A stretch of DNA of 9,161 nt from JAVBUY01 sp031552735 (GCA_031552735.1 JAVBMF010000038.1:1-9161), one strand, 5' to 3'. Numbered from the stretch's first letter, positions 1 through 6,068 are shown. Notes: a model not told the origin generated them from the sequence alone. A program made the numbers and translations.

Positions 1-239
1 TCGCCAATTTGAATGAGTACGGCATCGCGGTCTATAACCGTGGTGCGGGCATGATACACGGCCTCTGCCAGGCGGTCGGCCAGGAGACCTTTGAGCGAAT
101 TCTGCGCACCTACTATGAGCGGTATCGTTTCGGCATCGCCACGGGCCAGGACTTCATTGACGTGTGCAACCAGGTATCCGGAAGCAATTGGCAGGGATAC
201 TTCGATGATTATCTGTTCAGCAGTCCAAACGCGCAATAA
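1..239 (+). CDS. M1-family zinc metallopeptidase, C-terminal fragment
   Basis: This is the last 78 or so codons of a gene that begins before the window; the open frame runs from base 3 to a TAA at 237-239. M1 (gluzincin) aminopeptidases cleave N-terminal residues with a HExxH-E zinc site, which would lie upstream and cannot be seen. What is visible is the stretch following it: the VYNRGA segment matches the family's Y-x-(K/R)-G-A motif, whose Tyr stabilises the transition state. After it come a G-x-E-x-F helix, an F-x-x-A-T-x-x-D-F pattern and the usual closing VSG-x-x-W-x-x-Y-F-D-D-Y-L segment. The protein stops just after the catalytic domain, so it lacks the long C-terminal helical domain of PepN-type enzymes, as short membrane-associated or secreted M1 proteins of Bacillota do. 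It is convergent with thrC (25-base gap) and I see no terminator there. Family call is fairly firm; substrate unknown. Confidence 0.72.
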   Translation, partial: ANLNEYGIAVYNRGAGMIHGLCQAVGQETFERILRTYYERYRFGIATGQDFIDVCNQVSGSNWQGYFDDYLFSSPNAQ

Positions 240-264
240 TTTGAACCTTCCGACAACCGCTTCT

Positions 265-1752
265 TCAGGGCGCCAGCGTTTCCAGCGTCTGCGCCATATC
301 CTTGGGATCGATGATCGTCTTGTGGCGAATGGGGAAGGTGGGCAGTTGGGCGATTTGCGGCGGCATCTCCAGGCCGGTGGCGTCGCAGAGGAGGCGGCCG
401 CAGGCAAAGTCGTCCGGTTCTTGCAGCACCACGTCGCCCAGCAATGCCCTGGCCACGTCCCGGCAAAACTTGAAGGGACTGGCGGTGGAGACTACCACCG
501 CCGGGGTATCGTCGCCGGTCTCTTCCCGGTACTTCCATAGGGCGCGGGCGGCTACGGCGGTGTGAGGATCCATCAAGTAACGGAACCGGTTCCATATCCG
601 CTGGATGGACTCGCGGGTGTCTTCGTCGCTGACCCACGCGCCCAGAAAGGTCTCGCGCATTTGCCTCAAACGGTCTTGACCAATATCGTAGGGCTGACCG
701 TTTTTTAAGGTCTCCATCCACTGCGATACCTGTGTCTCATCCCTGCCGCTCAGCTCGAAAAGCAGCCGCTCCAGGTTGGAGGAAATGAGGATGTCCATAG
801 AGGGCGAGATGGTCTGGTGGAAGGGGCGGCGGGCGTCGTACACGCCGGTGGACAGGAAGTCCGCCAGCACGTTGTTGCGATTGGAGGCGCACAGGAGCTT
901 GCCGATGGGCAGACCCATTCGGCGGGCATACTCGGCGGCCAGGATGTTGCCAAAGTTGCCCGTGGGCACGGCGAAGTGTACCTTCTGGCCCGGCAGAATA
1001 GCTTTGGTATGCACTAGGTCCGCATAGGCCGAGAAGTAGTAGGCCACTTGCGGTGCCAGGCGACCAAAGTTGATGCTGTTGGCGGAGGAAAGCACCCGTC
1101 CGCGGTCGTCCATGCGCCGGACGAAATCCGGATCGGCGAAGATGCGCTTGACGCCGTTTTGCGCGTCGTCAAAGTTGCCGCGCACCGCGAATACATGCGT
1201 GTTGTCGCCGGTTTGCGTGGTCATTTGCAGCCGTTGCGCCATGCTGACCCCGACCTCGGGGAAGAACACCGCGCAGCGCGTGCCCGGCACATCGGCAAAT
1301 CCCTCCAGCGCCGCCTTGCCGGTATCGCCGGAGGTGGCAACCAGCACGAACAGCTCGCGCGATTCGTCATGCTTGTCCATCGCCAGGCGCGTTAAGTGCG
1401 GCAGCAGTTGCAGCGCGACATCCTTGAAGGCCAGCGTCGGGCCGTGGAACAGCTCCAGCACGTGCGCGCCATCGCCCAGCGGCACCAGCGGCGCGACCCG
1501 CGCGTCATCAAAGCGGCGGTAGGCCTGATGCACCGCGTCGGCCAGCTCGACCTGATGATAATCGTCCAGCAGCGCGCCCAGCACCCTGAGCGCACGCGCC
1601 TGATAGCCCATGCGCGCCATGCCCTCAATGTCGGCCAGCGAAAAATGCGGGAAACGATCGGGCACAAACAGACCGCCATCCCGCGCCAGACCACGCAAAA
1701 TGGCCTGGGAAGCGGACAGGCGGTCGCCGCCGCGCGTACTGATCAGCGCCAT
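265..1752 (-). CDS. thrC: Threonine synthase
   Basis: PLP enzyme converting O-phosphohomoserine to threonine and phosphate, the last step of threonine synthesis, in the cytoplasm. The 495-residue product has the N-terminal ISTRGG...S-x-x-x-A-I-x-x-G-L-A-x-D-G-G-L-F-V-P block typical of the longer bacterial/fungal class. The PLP-lysine motif HGPTLAFKD places the Schiff-base lysine at K110, and the phosphate-cup motif ATSGDTGKAA follows. Further on, SANSINFGRL and the glycine-rich VPTGNFGN segment are present, so the enzyme looks complete. I chose the ATG at 1752 because GGAGGGAGGG lies seven bases upstream and the protein then starts exactly at the family's usual N terminus; a 13-residue extension to 1791 has no ribosome site. 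A terminator-like hairpin sits about 40 bases upstream, and no clear promoter fits in between. No other threonine-pathway gene is in the window. Confidence 0.95.
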   Translation of the reverse strand: MALISTRGGDRLSASQAILRGLARDGGLFVPDRFPHFSLADIEGMARMGYQARALRVLGALLDDYHQVELADAVHQAYRRFDDARVAPLVPLGDGAHVLELFHGPTLAFKDVALQLLPHLTRLAMDKHDESRELFVLVATSGDTGKAALEGFADVPGTRCAVFFPEVGVSMAQRLQMTTQTGDNTHVFAVRGNFDDAQNGVKRIFADPDFVRRMDDRGRVLSSANSINFGRLAPQVAYYFSAYADLVHTKAILPGQKVHFAVPTGNFGNILAAEYARRMGLPIGKLLCASNRNNVLADFLSTGVYDARRPFHQTISPSMDILISSNLERLLFELSGRDETQVSQWMETLKNGQPYDIGQDRLRQMRETFLGAWVSDEDTRESIQRIWNRFRYLMDPHTAVAARALWKYREETGDDTPAVVVSTASPFKFCRDVARALLGDVVLQEPDDFACGRLLCDATGLEMPPQIAQLPTFPIRHKTIIDPKDMAQTLETLAP

Positions 1753-1758
1753 ACAGAG

Positions 1759-1768
1759 CCCTCCCTCC
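1759..1768 (-). promoter_or_regulatory. Ribosome binding site of thrC
   Basis: The minus strand reads GGAGGGAGGG, ending six bases before the ATG at 1752. It fixes the start at this ATG rather than at the upstream in-frame codon at 1791. Confidence 0.8.
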
Positions 1769-1793
1769 GGAAACAAAAAGATGTACCGCAAAA

Positions 1794-1824
1794 GCCTCTT
1801 CCCCCGGCAGGCGTGGGAAGAGGC
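1794..1824 (-). terminator. Terminator-like hairpin between the P-loop gene and thrC
   Basis: A perfect 10-bp stem (1794-1803 paired with 1815-1824, GCCTCTTCCC/GGGAAGAGGC) encloses an 11-base loop. On the minus strand it is followed by only four U residues, so it should be a modest terminator. It lies just past the stop of the P-loop gene and about 40 bases before the thrC start. It may end most P-loop transcripts while letting some through to thrC. Confidence 0.6.
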
Positions 1825-1843
1825 CGAATTGCGCGAAGAACAG

Positions 1844-2263
1844 TTAGATGGCGAACTTGCGGATCTGCTCGGGCACCAGCTCGGCGTCCTCGCTCAGGCT
1901 GATCACAAAGTCCACATTGCAGCGGGCGGACACGCCTTCCAATTCCTCAAAGAAGGGGACGAGCTGGGGAATGTCCGGCTTGTCGGTCTCCACCAGATGC
2001 AGGAACGCGTCGATGAACACTAGGCTGACATCAAAGTTGCCCGCCATGATGCCCTTGATGAAGCCCATGAACTTCTGCGCGCCGGTCGCGCCATACTCTC
2101 CGGCGTTGACAAAGCGCACTTCATGCCGCAGATCGAACATGTAGCGGTTGTCGTCGTCGATAAAGAGTATGTCGCCCTTTTGGTCCTTGATCGCGTCGTT
2201 CGCCTGGTCTATGATACGCTTGGTCTTGCCAGATCCACGCTTGCCAAAGATGATTTGGATCAC
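1844..2263 (-). CDS. Small P-loop NTPase-like protein of unknown function
   Basis: A 139-residue protein that begins almost directly with a Walker A motif, GKRGSGKT (about residues 7-14). An IDDDNRYMFDL segment follows, and then a hydrophobic strand ending in aspartate (VSLVFIDAF), which can serve as Walker B. The fold is therefore probably a minimal RecA/ASCE-type or kinase-like P-loop domain; no membrane segment or DNA-binding motif is visible. Proteins of this size and layout in Clostridia are sometimes labelled 'twitching motility protein PilT' by automatic annotation, but nothing here supports a pilus role. I chose the GTG start at 2263 because the GGGAGGG site lies seven bases upstream; the TTG two codons earlier is almost against that site. 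A TATAAT sits about 33 bases upstream. It is divergent from the Pro-Thr protein gene and upstream of thrC on the same strand. Function unknown. Confidence 0.82.
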   Translation of the reverse strand: MIQIIFGKRGSGKTKRIIDQANDAIKDQKGDILFIDDDNRYMFDLRHEVRFVNAGEYGATGAQKFMGFIKGIMAGNFDVSLVFIDAFLHLVETDKPDIPQLVPFFEELEGVSARCNVDFVISLSEDAELVPEQIRKFAI

Positions 2264-2270
2264 GGTCAAT

Positions 2271-2277
2271 CCCTCCC
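2271..2277 (-). promoter_or_regulatory. Ribosome binding site selecting a GTG start
   Basis: The minus strand carries GGGAGGG seven bases before GTG (2263-2261). The alternative TTG at 2269-2267 is only one base from this site, too close for normal initiation, so the site decides the start. Confidence 0.65.
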
Positions 2278-2295
2278 CTTCGTTATCTTGTGCCT

Positions 2296-2324
2296 ATTAT
2301 ACCCCAGAGAAATGGGTTTGCGCT
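2296..2324 (-). promoter_or_regulatory. Probable promoter of the P-loop gene
   Basis: A perfect -10 TATAAT on the minus strand occupies 2301-2296. The expected -35 region near 2319-2324 reads AGCGCA and is poor. The predicted transcript start near 2289 leaves a leader of about 25 bases containing the ribosome site. The -10 is convincing; the -35 is weak, so an activator may be needed. Confidence 0.5.
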
Positions 2325-2402
2325 AGTACCAAAATGTCGCCGGAGGAAAAACCAGCCAAAATGGATGCCGCAAAAGGTAGTGGAGCGCCTTGCCGCCTAT
2401 GC

Positions 2403-2431
2403 TTGTGTTTGTGTACAAAATGTGGTATAAA
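2403..2431 (+). promoter_or_regulatory. Promoter of the Pro-Thr surface protein gene
   Basis: TTGTGT (2403-2408), a 17-base spacer and TATAAA (2426-2431) form a good sigma-A-type promoter. The predicted start is near 2438, giving a leader of roughly 33 bases that contains the AAGGAGG ribosome site. Confidence 0.65.
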
Positions 2432-2470
2432 TTATCATGGATTATCCTTCGAAAAGGAGGGGATGGCACG

Positions 2471-4228
2471 ATGCGTCTACAGAAGAAAAGCGAGGCCATC
2501 GCAAAGGGACTCGCTTGGTGCCTGATGCTCTGCATGCTATTGCCGATCGCGACGGCGGCGATTGCCGACGGCGCTAACGCTTCGGCGACCATGCGCTACT
2601 GGCAGCTTAGCGAAATCACCGTCAGTGTGCCCAAAGAATCGGAGCACACGAAGTTTTCGCTGAACACCGAGCTGACCGGCGTGCAAGCGGTCGCCGCGCA
2701 TGAAAACCTGCACGGATACCAGATGGAGCAGCGCATGCAGCCGGAAACCACATTCACGCTGCAAATCCTGCGCGACAACGGCAAAGAGGCCGCCAAACAC
2801 ACCTACATGTGGCCGCAAATTCCCGTATACGTCGATGATTCCGGATTCATGATCAAAGTGGATACCAAGGATGAGCCGGTGGACGGGCGCAAGACCATCA
2901 GCACATATTATGAAGTGGGCGTGGAAGATAAGCGGCTGGCGCGCATCAGCGCCGTGGGCTATAACAACATGCCCATCATGCGCGAAGTGCCCATCAAGCT
3001 GCCCACGCTGAGCGCCAAATCAAAGGCGACCTATGTGTATATGCTGATCAAGGATCAATATGGCGCGCTGAACGCGCGCATCGCGTACCTGTTTAAGGCG
3101 TTTGATGGGCCGCTGCCCACCGCGACGCCCGAGCCGACGCCGACGCCCACGCCCACCCCCACGCCGACGCCGACGCCCACCCCCACGCCTACCCCGACGC
3201 CGACGCCGACGCCTACCCCGACACCGACGCCTACCCCGACGCCGACGCCGACACCCACCCCGACGCCTTCGCCCACCCCGGTGCCGACGCCGACGCCCAC
3301 CCCGACGCCCATACCGACGCCGACGCCGATCCCCACCCCAACGCCGACGCCCGCGCCCACAGCATTGCCCAAGAACACGATGGCGCGCGGATTTGTGCCC
3401 ATCGCCCCAGATGCGGCCATCGTGCCGCCGCACTACGCGCCGGTGCCCACCGAGGGGCTGGGCGAGGAGGCCGTGGCAGTCTGGAGCATCCAGAATGGGG
3501 AAGGCGACAAGAAATATCGCGTGTTCGGCAGCCTGAACGGCGCGCCGCCCGCATTTTATCCGTCCGACGCGCAGGGCGTGTTGCAGCCTGGCGCACAGCG
3601 CATTGATTCCGCCAGCGAGCAGGCGTGGATGCAGATCGGTGCCGATCCGCAAGCACCCGGCGCGGGTGTGGGCGCGATTCGCATCTTGGGCGGGCAAACG
3701 CCGACGCCACAGCCGACACCGGTGAAAACCGGCACGCCGCTGCCGACGCAGCCGCCGGTGCCGACGCGCGCGCCGACCCGTGCGCCGACGCCCGAGCCCA
3801 CACCGGAGCCGACTGCCACACCAGTACCTACCCCAGCGCCGACCGCACCGCCCACCGTAACGCCGGTGCCCACGCCGGAGCCGACCGCCACACCAGTGCC
3901 CACCCCGGCACCGACTGCGCCGCCCACCGTAACGCCCGTGCCGACGGATGCGCCGACCACGGCGTCGCCGGTGCCCACCACCACCCCCGTGACGACGGCC
4001 ACAGGCGCGCTGGGCGGTGACATCGCTACCCCGGCGCCGACGCCCGCTGTGGCCTCCACCACCGCGCCGACGCCGGTGGCCACGCTGTTGCCCACCACCG
4101 AGCCGCTGCCGCTGCCCACCGTCAACACCTTCACGCATTGGCCGTGGTGGCTGCTCATCCTAGGCGGCGCGTCGTTCCTAGCCTTTGTGCCGCGCGATCG
4201 CAGCAAAAAGCGCAGGCCGCGCGTGTAA
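2471..4228 (+). CDS. Secreted Pro-Thr-repeat surface protein with C-terminal membrane anchor
   Basis: A 585-residue protein I cannot assign to a named family. Residues 1-32 are a signal peptide: MRLQKK, a hydrophobic core, then a likely cut after AIA (or ANA, 37). Residues 38-213 form a presumably beta-rich exposed domain. Residues 214-298 are almost pure Pro-Thr, including 22 uninterrupted PT pairs. Residues 299-409 form a second compact domain with VAVWSIQNGEGDKKYRVFG. Residues 410-553 are a second P/T/A-rich stalk containing a duplicated 24-residue unit. The end is a hydrophobic segment (about 559-574) followed by RDRSKKRRPRV, the topology of a membrane-anchored wall-spanning protein; no LPxTG sortase signal is seen. 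Start: ATG at 2471, with AAGGAGG ten bases upstream; the open frame extends further but overlaps the promoter. It is flanked by its own promoter and terminator. The stalks probably hold the two domains across the wall and may be glycosylated (inference). Confidence 0.85.
   Translation: MRLQKKSEAIAKGLAWCLMLCMLLPIATAAIADGANASATMRYWQLSEITVSVPKESEHTKFSLNTELTGVQAVAAHENLHGYQMEQRMQPETTFTLQILRDNGKEAAKHTYMWPQIPVYVDDSGFMIKVDTKDEPVDGRKTISTYYEVGVEDKRLARISAVGYNNMPIMREVPIKLPTLSAKSKATYVYMLIKDQYGALNARIAYLFKAFDGPLPTATPEPTPTPTPTPTPTPTPTPTPTPTPTPTPTPTPTPTPTPTPTPTPTPSPTPVPTPTPTPTPIPTPTPIPTPTPTPAPTALPKNTMARGFVPIAPDAAIVPPHYAPVPTEGLGEEAVAVWSIQNGEGDKKYRVFGSLNGAPPAFYPSDAQGVLQPGAQRIDSASEQAWMQIGADPQAPGAGVGAIRILGGQTPTPQPTPVKTGTPLPTQPPVPTRAPTRAPTPEPTPEPTATPVPTPAPTAPPTVTPVPTPEPTATPVPTPAPTAPPTVTPVPTDAPTTASPVPTTTPVTTATGALGGDIATPAPTPAVASTTAPTPVATLLPTTEPLPLPTVNTFTHWPWWLLILGGASFLAFVPRDRSKKRRPRV
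3128..3363 (+). repeat. Degenerate hexanucleotide repeat encoding (Pro-Thr)n
   Basis: The six-base unit CC(G/C/T)AC(G/C/A) runs in frame; 3134-3265 encodes 22 uninterrupted Pro-Thr pairs. Beyond that the tract is interrupted by Ser, Val, Ile and Ala codons. A higher-order pattern is visible: the block CCTACC followed by two or three CCGACG-type units recurs at 3188, 3212 and 3230, with periods of 24 and 18 bases. The tract could gain or lose units by slippage without breaking the frame. Confidence 0.9.
3803..3946 (+). repeat. Tandem duplication of a 72-base (24-codon) unit
   Basis: Copy one is 3803-3874 and copy two 3875-3946. The encoded residues are identical (PEPTATPVPTPAP then TAPPTVTPVPT). 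The copies differ only at synonymous third positions, such as GTA/GTG and CCA/CCG. Confidence 0.9.
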
Positions 4229-4262
4229 AGACCAACCCAAACGTTCCTGAATCACCAGATAG

Positions 4263-4298
4263 AACCCGGTGCAGCGTGTTGGCTGCGCCGGGTTTTTT
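4263..4298 (+). terminator. Intrinsic terminator of the Pro-Thr protein gene
   Basis: A 13-bp stem (4263-4275 with 4282-4294, one G-U pair) has a six-base loop GTGTTG. It runs into a six-T tract (4293-4298), 34 bases past the stop codon. This is a strong rho-independent terminator. Confidence 0.92.
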
Positions 4299-4463
4299 AT
4301 GCTGCGCGCGCGTAAAAAAGCGGACAAACACGGCAAATTGCGTAAAACTTTATGGAAAAGCAACAAATAATTAACATAAAACAGAAGCGAATAGACCGAT
4401 AGGAACGTTGAATATAGTGGAAGGGGGTTTCCCTTCCGCGAACAAAGAAAGGGGAGGCGCACC
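4299..4463 (+). promoter_or_regulatory. AT-rich leader and probable promoter region of the LysM gene
   Basis: This gap is clearly more AT-rich than the flanking genes and must hold the LysM gene's promoter, since a terminator precedes it. No single candidate is strong. TATAGT (4413-4418) pairs with a weak ATAGAC (4391-4396) at 16 bases; TTAACA (4371-4376) is a good -35 without a matching -10. A perfect 7-bp hairpin (4419-4425 with 4431-4437, loop GGTTT) lies between TATAGT and the ribosome site. Confidence 0.35.
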
Positions 4464-5048
4464 ATGAGGAAAATCCATCAAATCGTGTTGGTTTTATTGA
4501 CGCTTGTGCTGTGCTGCGGTGTCCTCCCGGCGGCGACCGCTGAAACGCTCGGCTACTACACCGTGGCAAAGGGCGATACTTTGCAGCGGATTGCGAACCG
4601 CCATGACACCACGGTGGACTATCTGATGTCGCTGAACGACCTGTACGATGCGGACGTGATCTTCATTGGGGAGGAGCTGCGCGTGCCGATTTCGTATACG
4701 TCGCGCGGGCTGGACAGCGACGGCGGCTATCAGGTGCGCAGTGGCGATACCCTGCGCAAGATCGCGCGGCGGTTTAGCACCACGGTGCAGGCCATCGTCG
4801 ATCGCAACGGCATTGACGACCCGGACCGCATCCATGTCGGCCAGATTCTGCTGATTGATTCCGGCAGCGGCAGCAGCGGCAGCAGCAGCGGCGGTTCTTC
4901 CTCGGACAATGTCTATATCGTCCAGAAGGGCGACACGGTCAGCCGCATCGCGCACCGCTTTCGCATCGACGTGGAGGAACTGATCGCGTTGAACGGGCTG
5001 TCCGACAGGGATTTGATTTATGTCGGGCAGTGGATGATCATCCGATAA
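4464..5048 (+). CDS. Secreted protein with three LysM domains
   Basis: LysM domains of about 44 residues bind N-acetylglucosamine in peptidoglycan or chitin, so this 194-residue protein probably coats or docks to the cell wall. Residues 1-26 are a signal peptide ending ATA before ET. LysM1 is 31-74 (YYTVAKGDTLQRIA), LysM2 89-131 (YQVRSGDTLRKIA) and LysM3 151-193 (YIVQKGDTVSRIA). Each keeps the GDT motif, the central asparagine and the closing V/I-G-x-x-(L/M) strand. LysM2 and LysM3 are joined by a Gly-Ser linker (133-148). No catalytic domain (NlpC/P60, amidase, glucosaminidase) is present, so it is a binding-only protein or an adaptor. CC in the signal core is not a convincing lipobox. The start has GGGGAGG six bases upstream. 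It has its own strong terminator and is the middle of three adjacent secreted-protein genes. Spore or cortex association is possible, as in other LysM proteins of Bacillota, but unproven. Confidence 0.92.
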   Translation: MRKIHQIVLVLLTLVLCCGVLPAATAETLGYYTVAKGDTLQRIANRHDTTVDYLMSLNDLYDADVIFIGEELRVPISYTSRGLDSDGGYQVRSGDTLRKIARRFSTTVQAIVDRNGIDDPDRIHVGQILLIDSGSGSSGSSSGGSSSDNVYIVQKGDTVSRIAHRFRIDVEELIALNGLSDRDLIYVGQWMIIR

Positions 5049-5075
5049 GGATTGCTGGAAAACCAAAGAATCCAC

Positions 5076-5115
5076 CCGGGAGGCAGTGTGAACGCGCTGT
5101 GCTCCCGGTTTTTTT
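5076..5115 (+). terminator. Intrinsic terminator of the LysM gene
   Basis: A 7-bp stem CCGGGAG/CTCCCGG (5076-5082 with 5102-5108) continues through a small internal loop into a CAG/CTG inner stem. It is followed directly by seven Ts (5109-5115). It lies 27 bases beyond the stop codon. Confidence 0.88.
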
Positions 5116-5175
5116 GCTCGGTTATGAAGTTTGCTTTCAGCCACATCTTAATTCTTTCTTATTTTCCGGCCAAAG

Positions 5176-5206
5176 TTCTTTTTTTTTTCGCAAATGGTGA
5201 TATACT
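5176..5206 (+). promoter_or_regulatory. Extended -10 promoter of the Ig-like protein gene
   Basis: TATACT (5201-5206) is preceded by TGA, giving the extended -10 form TGnTATACT. The -35 region lies in a T-rich run (5176-5188) without a good hexamer, which an extended -10 tolerates. The predicted start near 5213 leaves an unusually long leader of about 94 bases. Confidence 0.6.
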
Positions 5207-5229
5207 CCAAACATCGTAGGCGTTTGCGC

Positions 5230-5242
5230 TGCGATCATCGCA
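5230..5242 (+). promoter_or_regulatory. Palindrome in the leader (possible operator)
   Basis: TGCGAT-C-ATCGCA is a perfect 13-base inverted repeat placed about 17-30 bases after the predicted transcript start. Such sites are typical of dimeric repressors acting as roadblocks, but no regulator is nearby and a chance palindrome is possible. Confidence 0.3.
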
Positions 5243-5306
5243 TGAAACAGAGCGAAACGAAGCAGTGTACAAAAATATCCAGAGTACGATGAGGAGGACA
5301 CATATC

Positions 5307-5963
5307 ATGAACAAGCGCATTTCATCTTGGGTGGCAATCGGATTGGCCATCTGCATGAGCTTTGGCATTGCGCAGTCCGCGGCACTCGCGGAGGAAACCA
5401 TCTATTCGCCGACGTTTAACATCCTGAAGGATCAGGGTGTGAAGCTGATCAACGCCGACGGCACCGAGGCACCCGTCGCTGAGCCGGAGGTCACCGCCGA
5501 CCCGGAGGTCACCGCCGACCCGAACGCGACCGCCGACCCGAACGCGACCGCCGCGCCGGAAGTCTCCGCTGCGCCGCAGGTGCACAGGGAAGTGGTGGTC
5601 ACCTGCGAGATTGATGATTCGTCCGCGGATGCGCAGGAATTTGTGCTGCAAGGTACGCTGATCGGGTTCGAAGGCGCGAAGCTGCGCCTGCAATGGCAGT
5701 ACGACAACGGCAAGGACGAGGACGGCGACGGCACGCTGGATGGCTGGAAGGACGCCCCGGGCGCCAGCCAGGACTTGCAGTACAGCCTGCCGGTTAGCGA
5801 GGAAATCCTCAACGCCAAATGGCGTCTGTGCGTGTCGGTGGAAGAAGAGCCGCAACCGGTCGCAGAACCGCAACCGGATGCCGAGCAGCAGCCGGATGTA
5901 GAGCAGCAACCGGATGCCGAACCGCAGCCGACCGACGTGCCGGAGAATGCCGTCGTGGGCTGA
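5307..5963 (+). CDS. Small secreted protein: Ig-like core with an acidic calcium-type loop between low-complexity arms
   Basis: A 218-residue protein without a family name I can give. Residues 1-28 are a signal peptide ending ALA before EE. Residues 52-91 are an Ala/Pro/Glu-rich arm with four six-residue repeats (PEVTAD twice, then PNATAD, PNATAA). Residues 95-180 resemble the beta-sandwich modules found in clostridial surface proteins: LRLQWQY, a K-D-A-P-G-A turn, and NAKWRLCVSVE as the final strand. Inserted after the WQY strand is D-x-D-x-D-G-x-x-D (137-145), an EF-hand/dockerin/TSP3-like pattern that could bind calcium. C100 and C175 could form a disulfide linking the two outer strands. 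Residues 181-210 are a Glu/Gln/Pro-rich tail; there is no anchor or sortase motif. The start is the ATG at 5307 with AGGAGG nine bases upstream. The gene has its own promoter and terminator. Likely an extracellular structural or binding protein; function unknown. Confidence 0.82.
   Translation: MNKRISSWVAIGLAICMSFGIAQSAALAEETIYSPTFNILKDQGVKLINADGTEAPVAEPEVTADPEVTADPNATADPNATAAPEVSAAPQVHREVVVTCEIDDSSADAQEFVLQGTLIGFEGAKLRLQWQYDNGKDEDGDGTLDGWKDAPGASQDLQYSLPVSEEILNAKWRLCVSVEEEPQPVAEPQPDAEQQPDVEQQPDAEPQPTDVPENAVVG
5484..5555 (+). repeat. Four 18-base tandem repeats
   Basis: Four in-frame 18-base units encode PEVTAD, PEVTAD, PNATAD and PNATAA. Units one and two are identical in DNA, and units three and four nearly so, implying recent duplication. 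Confidence 0.88.
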
Positions 5964-5976
5964 TCAGAGCAGGCAT

Positions 5977-6013
5977 AGCGGCGGAGCGAGCCCCCTCGCC
6001 CCGCCGCTTTTTT
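5977..6013 (+). terminator. Intrinsic terminator of the Ig-like protein gene
   Basis: An 8-bp outer stem AGCGGCGG/CCGCCGCT (5977-5984 with 6001-6008) is followed by one A/C mismatch and a 5-bp inner stem GCGAG/CTCGC. The loop is CCCC. It ends in six Ts (6008-6013). Confidence 0.92.
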
Positions 6014-6039
6014 GCACCCTCTTGTGCGCCAAATCCGCA

Positions 6040-6068
6040 TTGCAATCCCCCCTGCAAAGTGATATGAT
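6040..6068 (+). promoter_or_regulatory. Promoter of tnaA
   Basis: TTGCAA (6040-6045), a 17-base spacer and TATGAT (6063-6068) preceded by TGA make a strong extended -10 promoter. An ATGAT-CGT-ATCAT inverted repeat (6064-6076) overlaps the -10 and the predicted start near 6075, so it could be an operator. The spacer contains no obvious activator site. Confidence 0.75.

Noticed and set aside
240..264. Terminator between the M1 peptidase and thrC
   Set aside because: No hairpin followed by a T tract is visible on either strand in this gap.
1753..1791. N-terminal extension of threonine synthase
   Set aside because: The upstream start lies directly against the hairpin, has no ribosome site, and adds residues absent from the family.
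2361..2525. Small Cys-rich open frame (C-x-x-C-x-C-x-C) starting at ATG 2361
   Set aside because: It spans the promoter and start of the Pro-Thr protein gene, and the nearest GGAGG is about 15 bases away. Probably chance.
3128..3363. CRISPR-like repeat array
   Set aside because: The periodicity is six bases and coding, with no spacers or dyad repeats.
3055..3420. Minus-strand open frame with a long Val-Gly repeat
   Set aside because: It is the antisense reading of the Pro-Thr repeat tract; the repeat keeps all frames open. No ribosome site or signal peptide supports it.
3020..4138. Long Arg/Gly-rich minus-strand open frame
   Set aside because: Composition mirrors the GC-rich Pro-Thr gene on the other strand. 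The plus-strand gene has a ribosome site, signal peptide and anchor.
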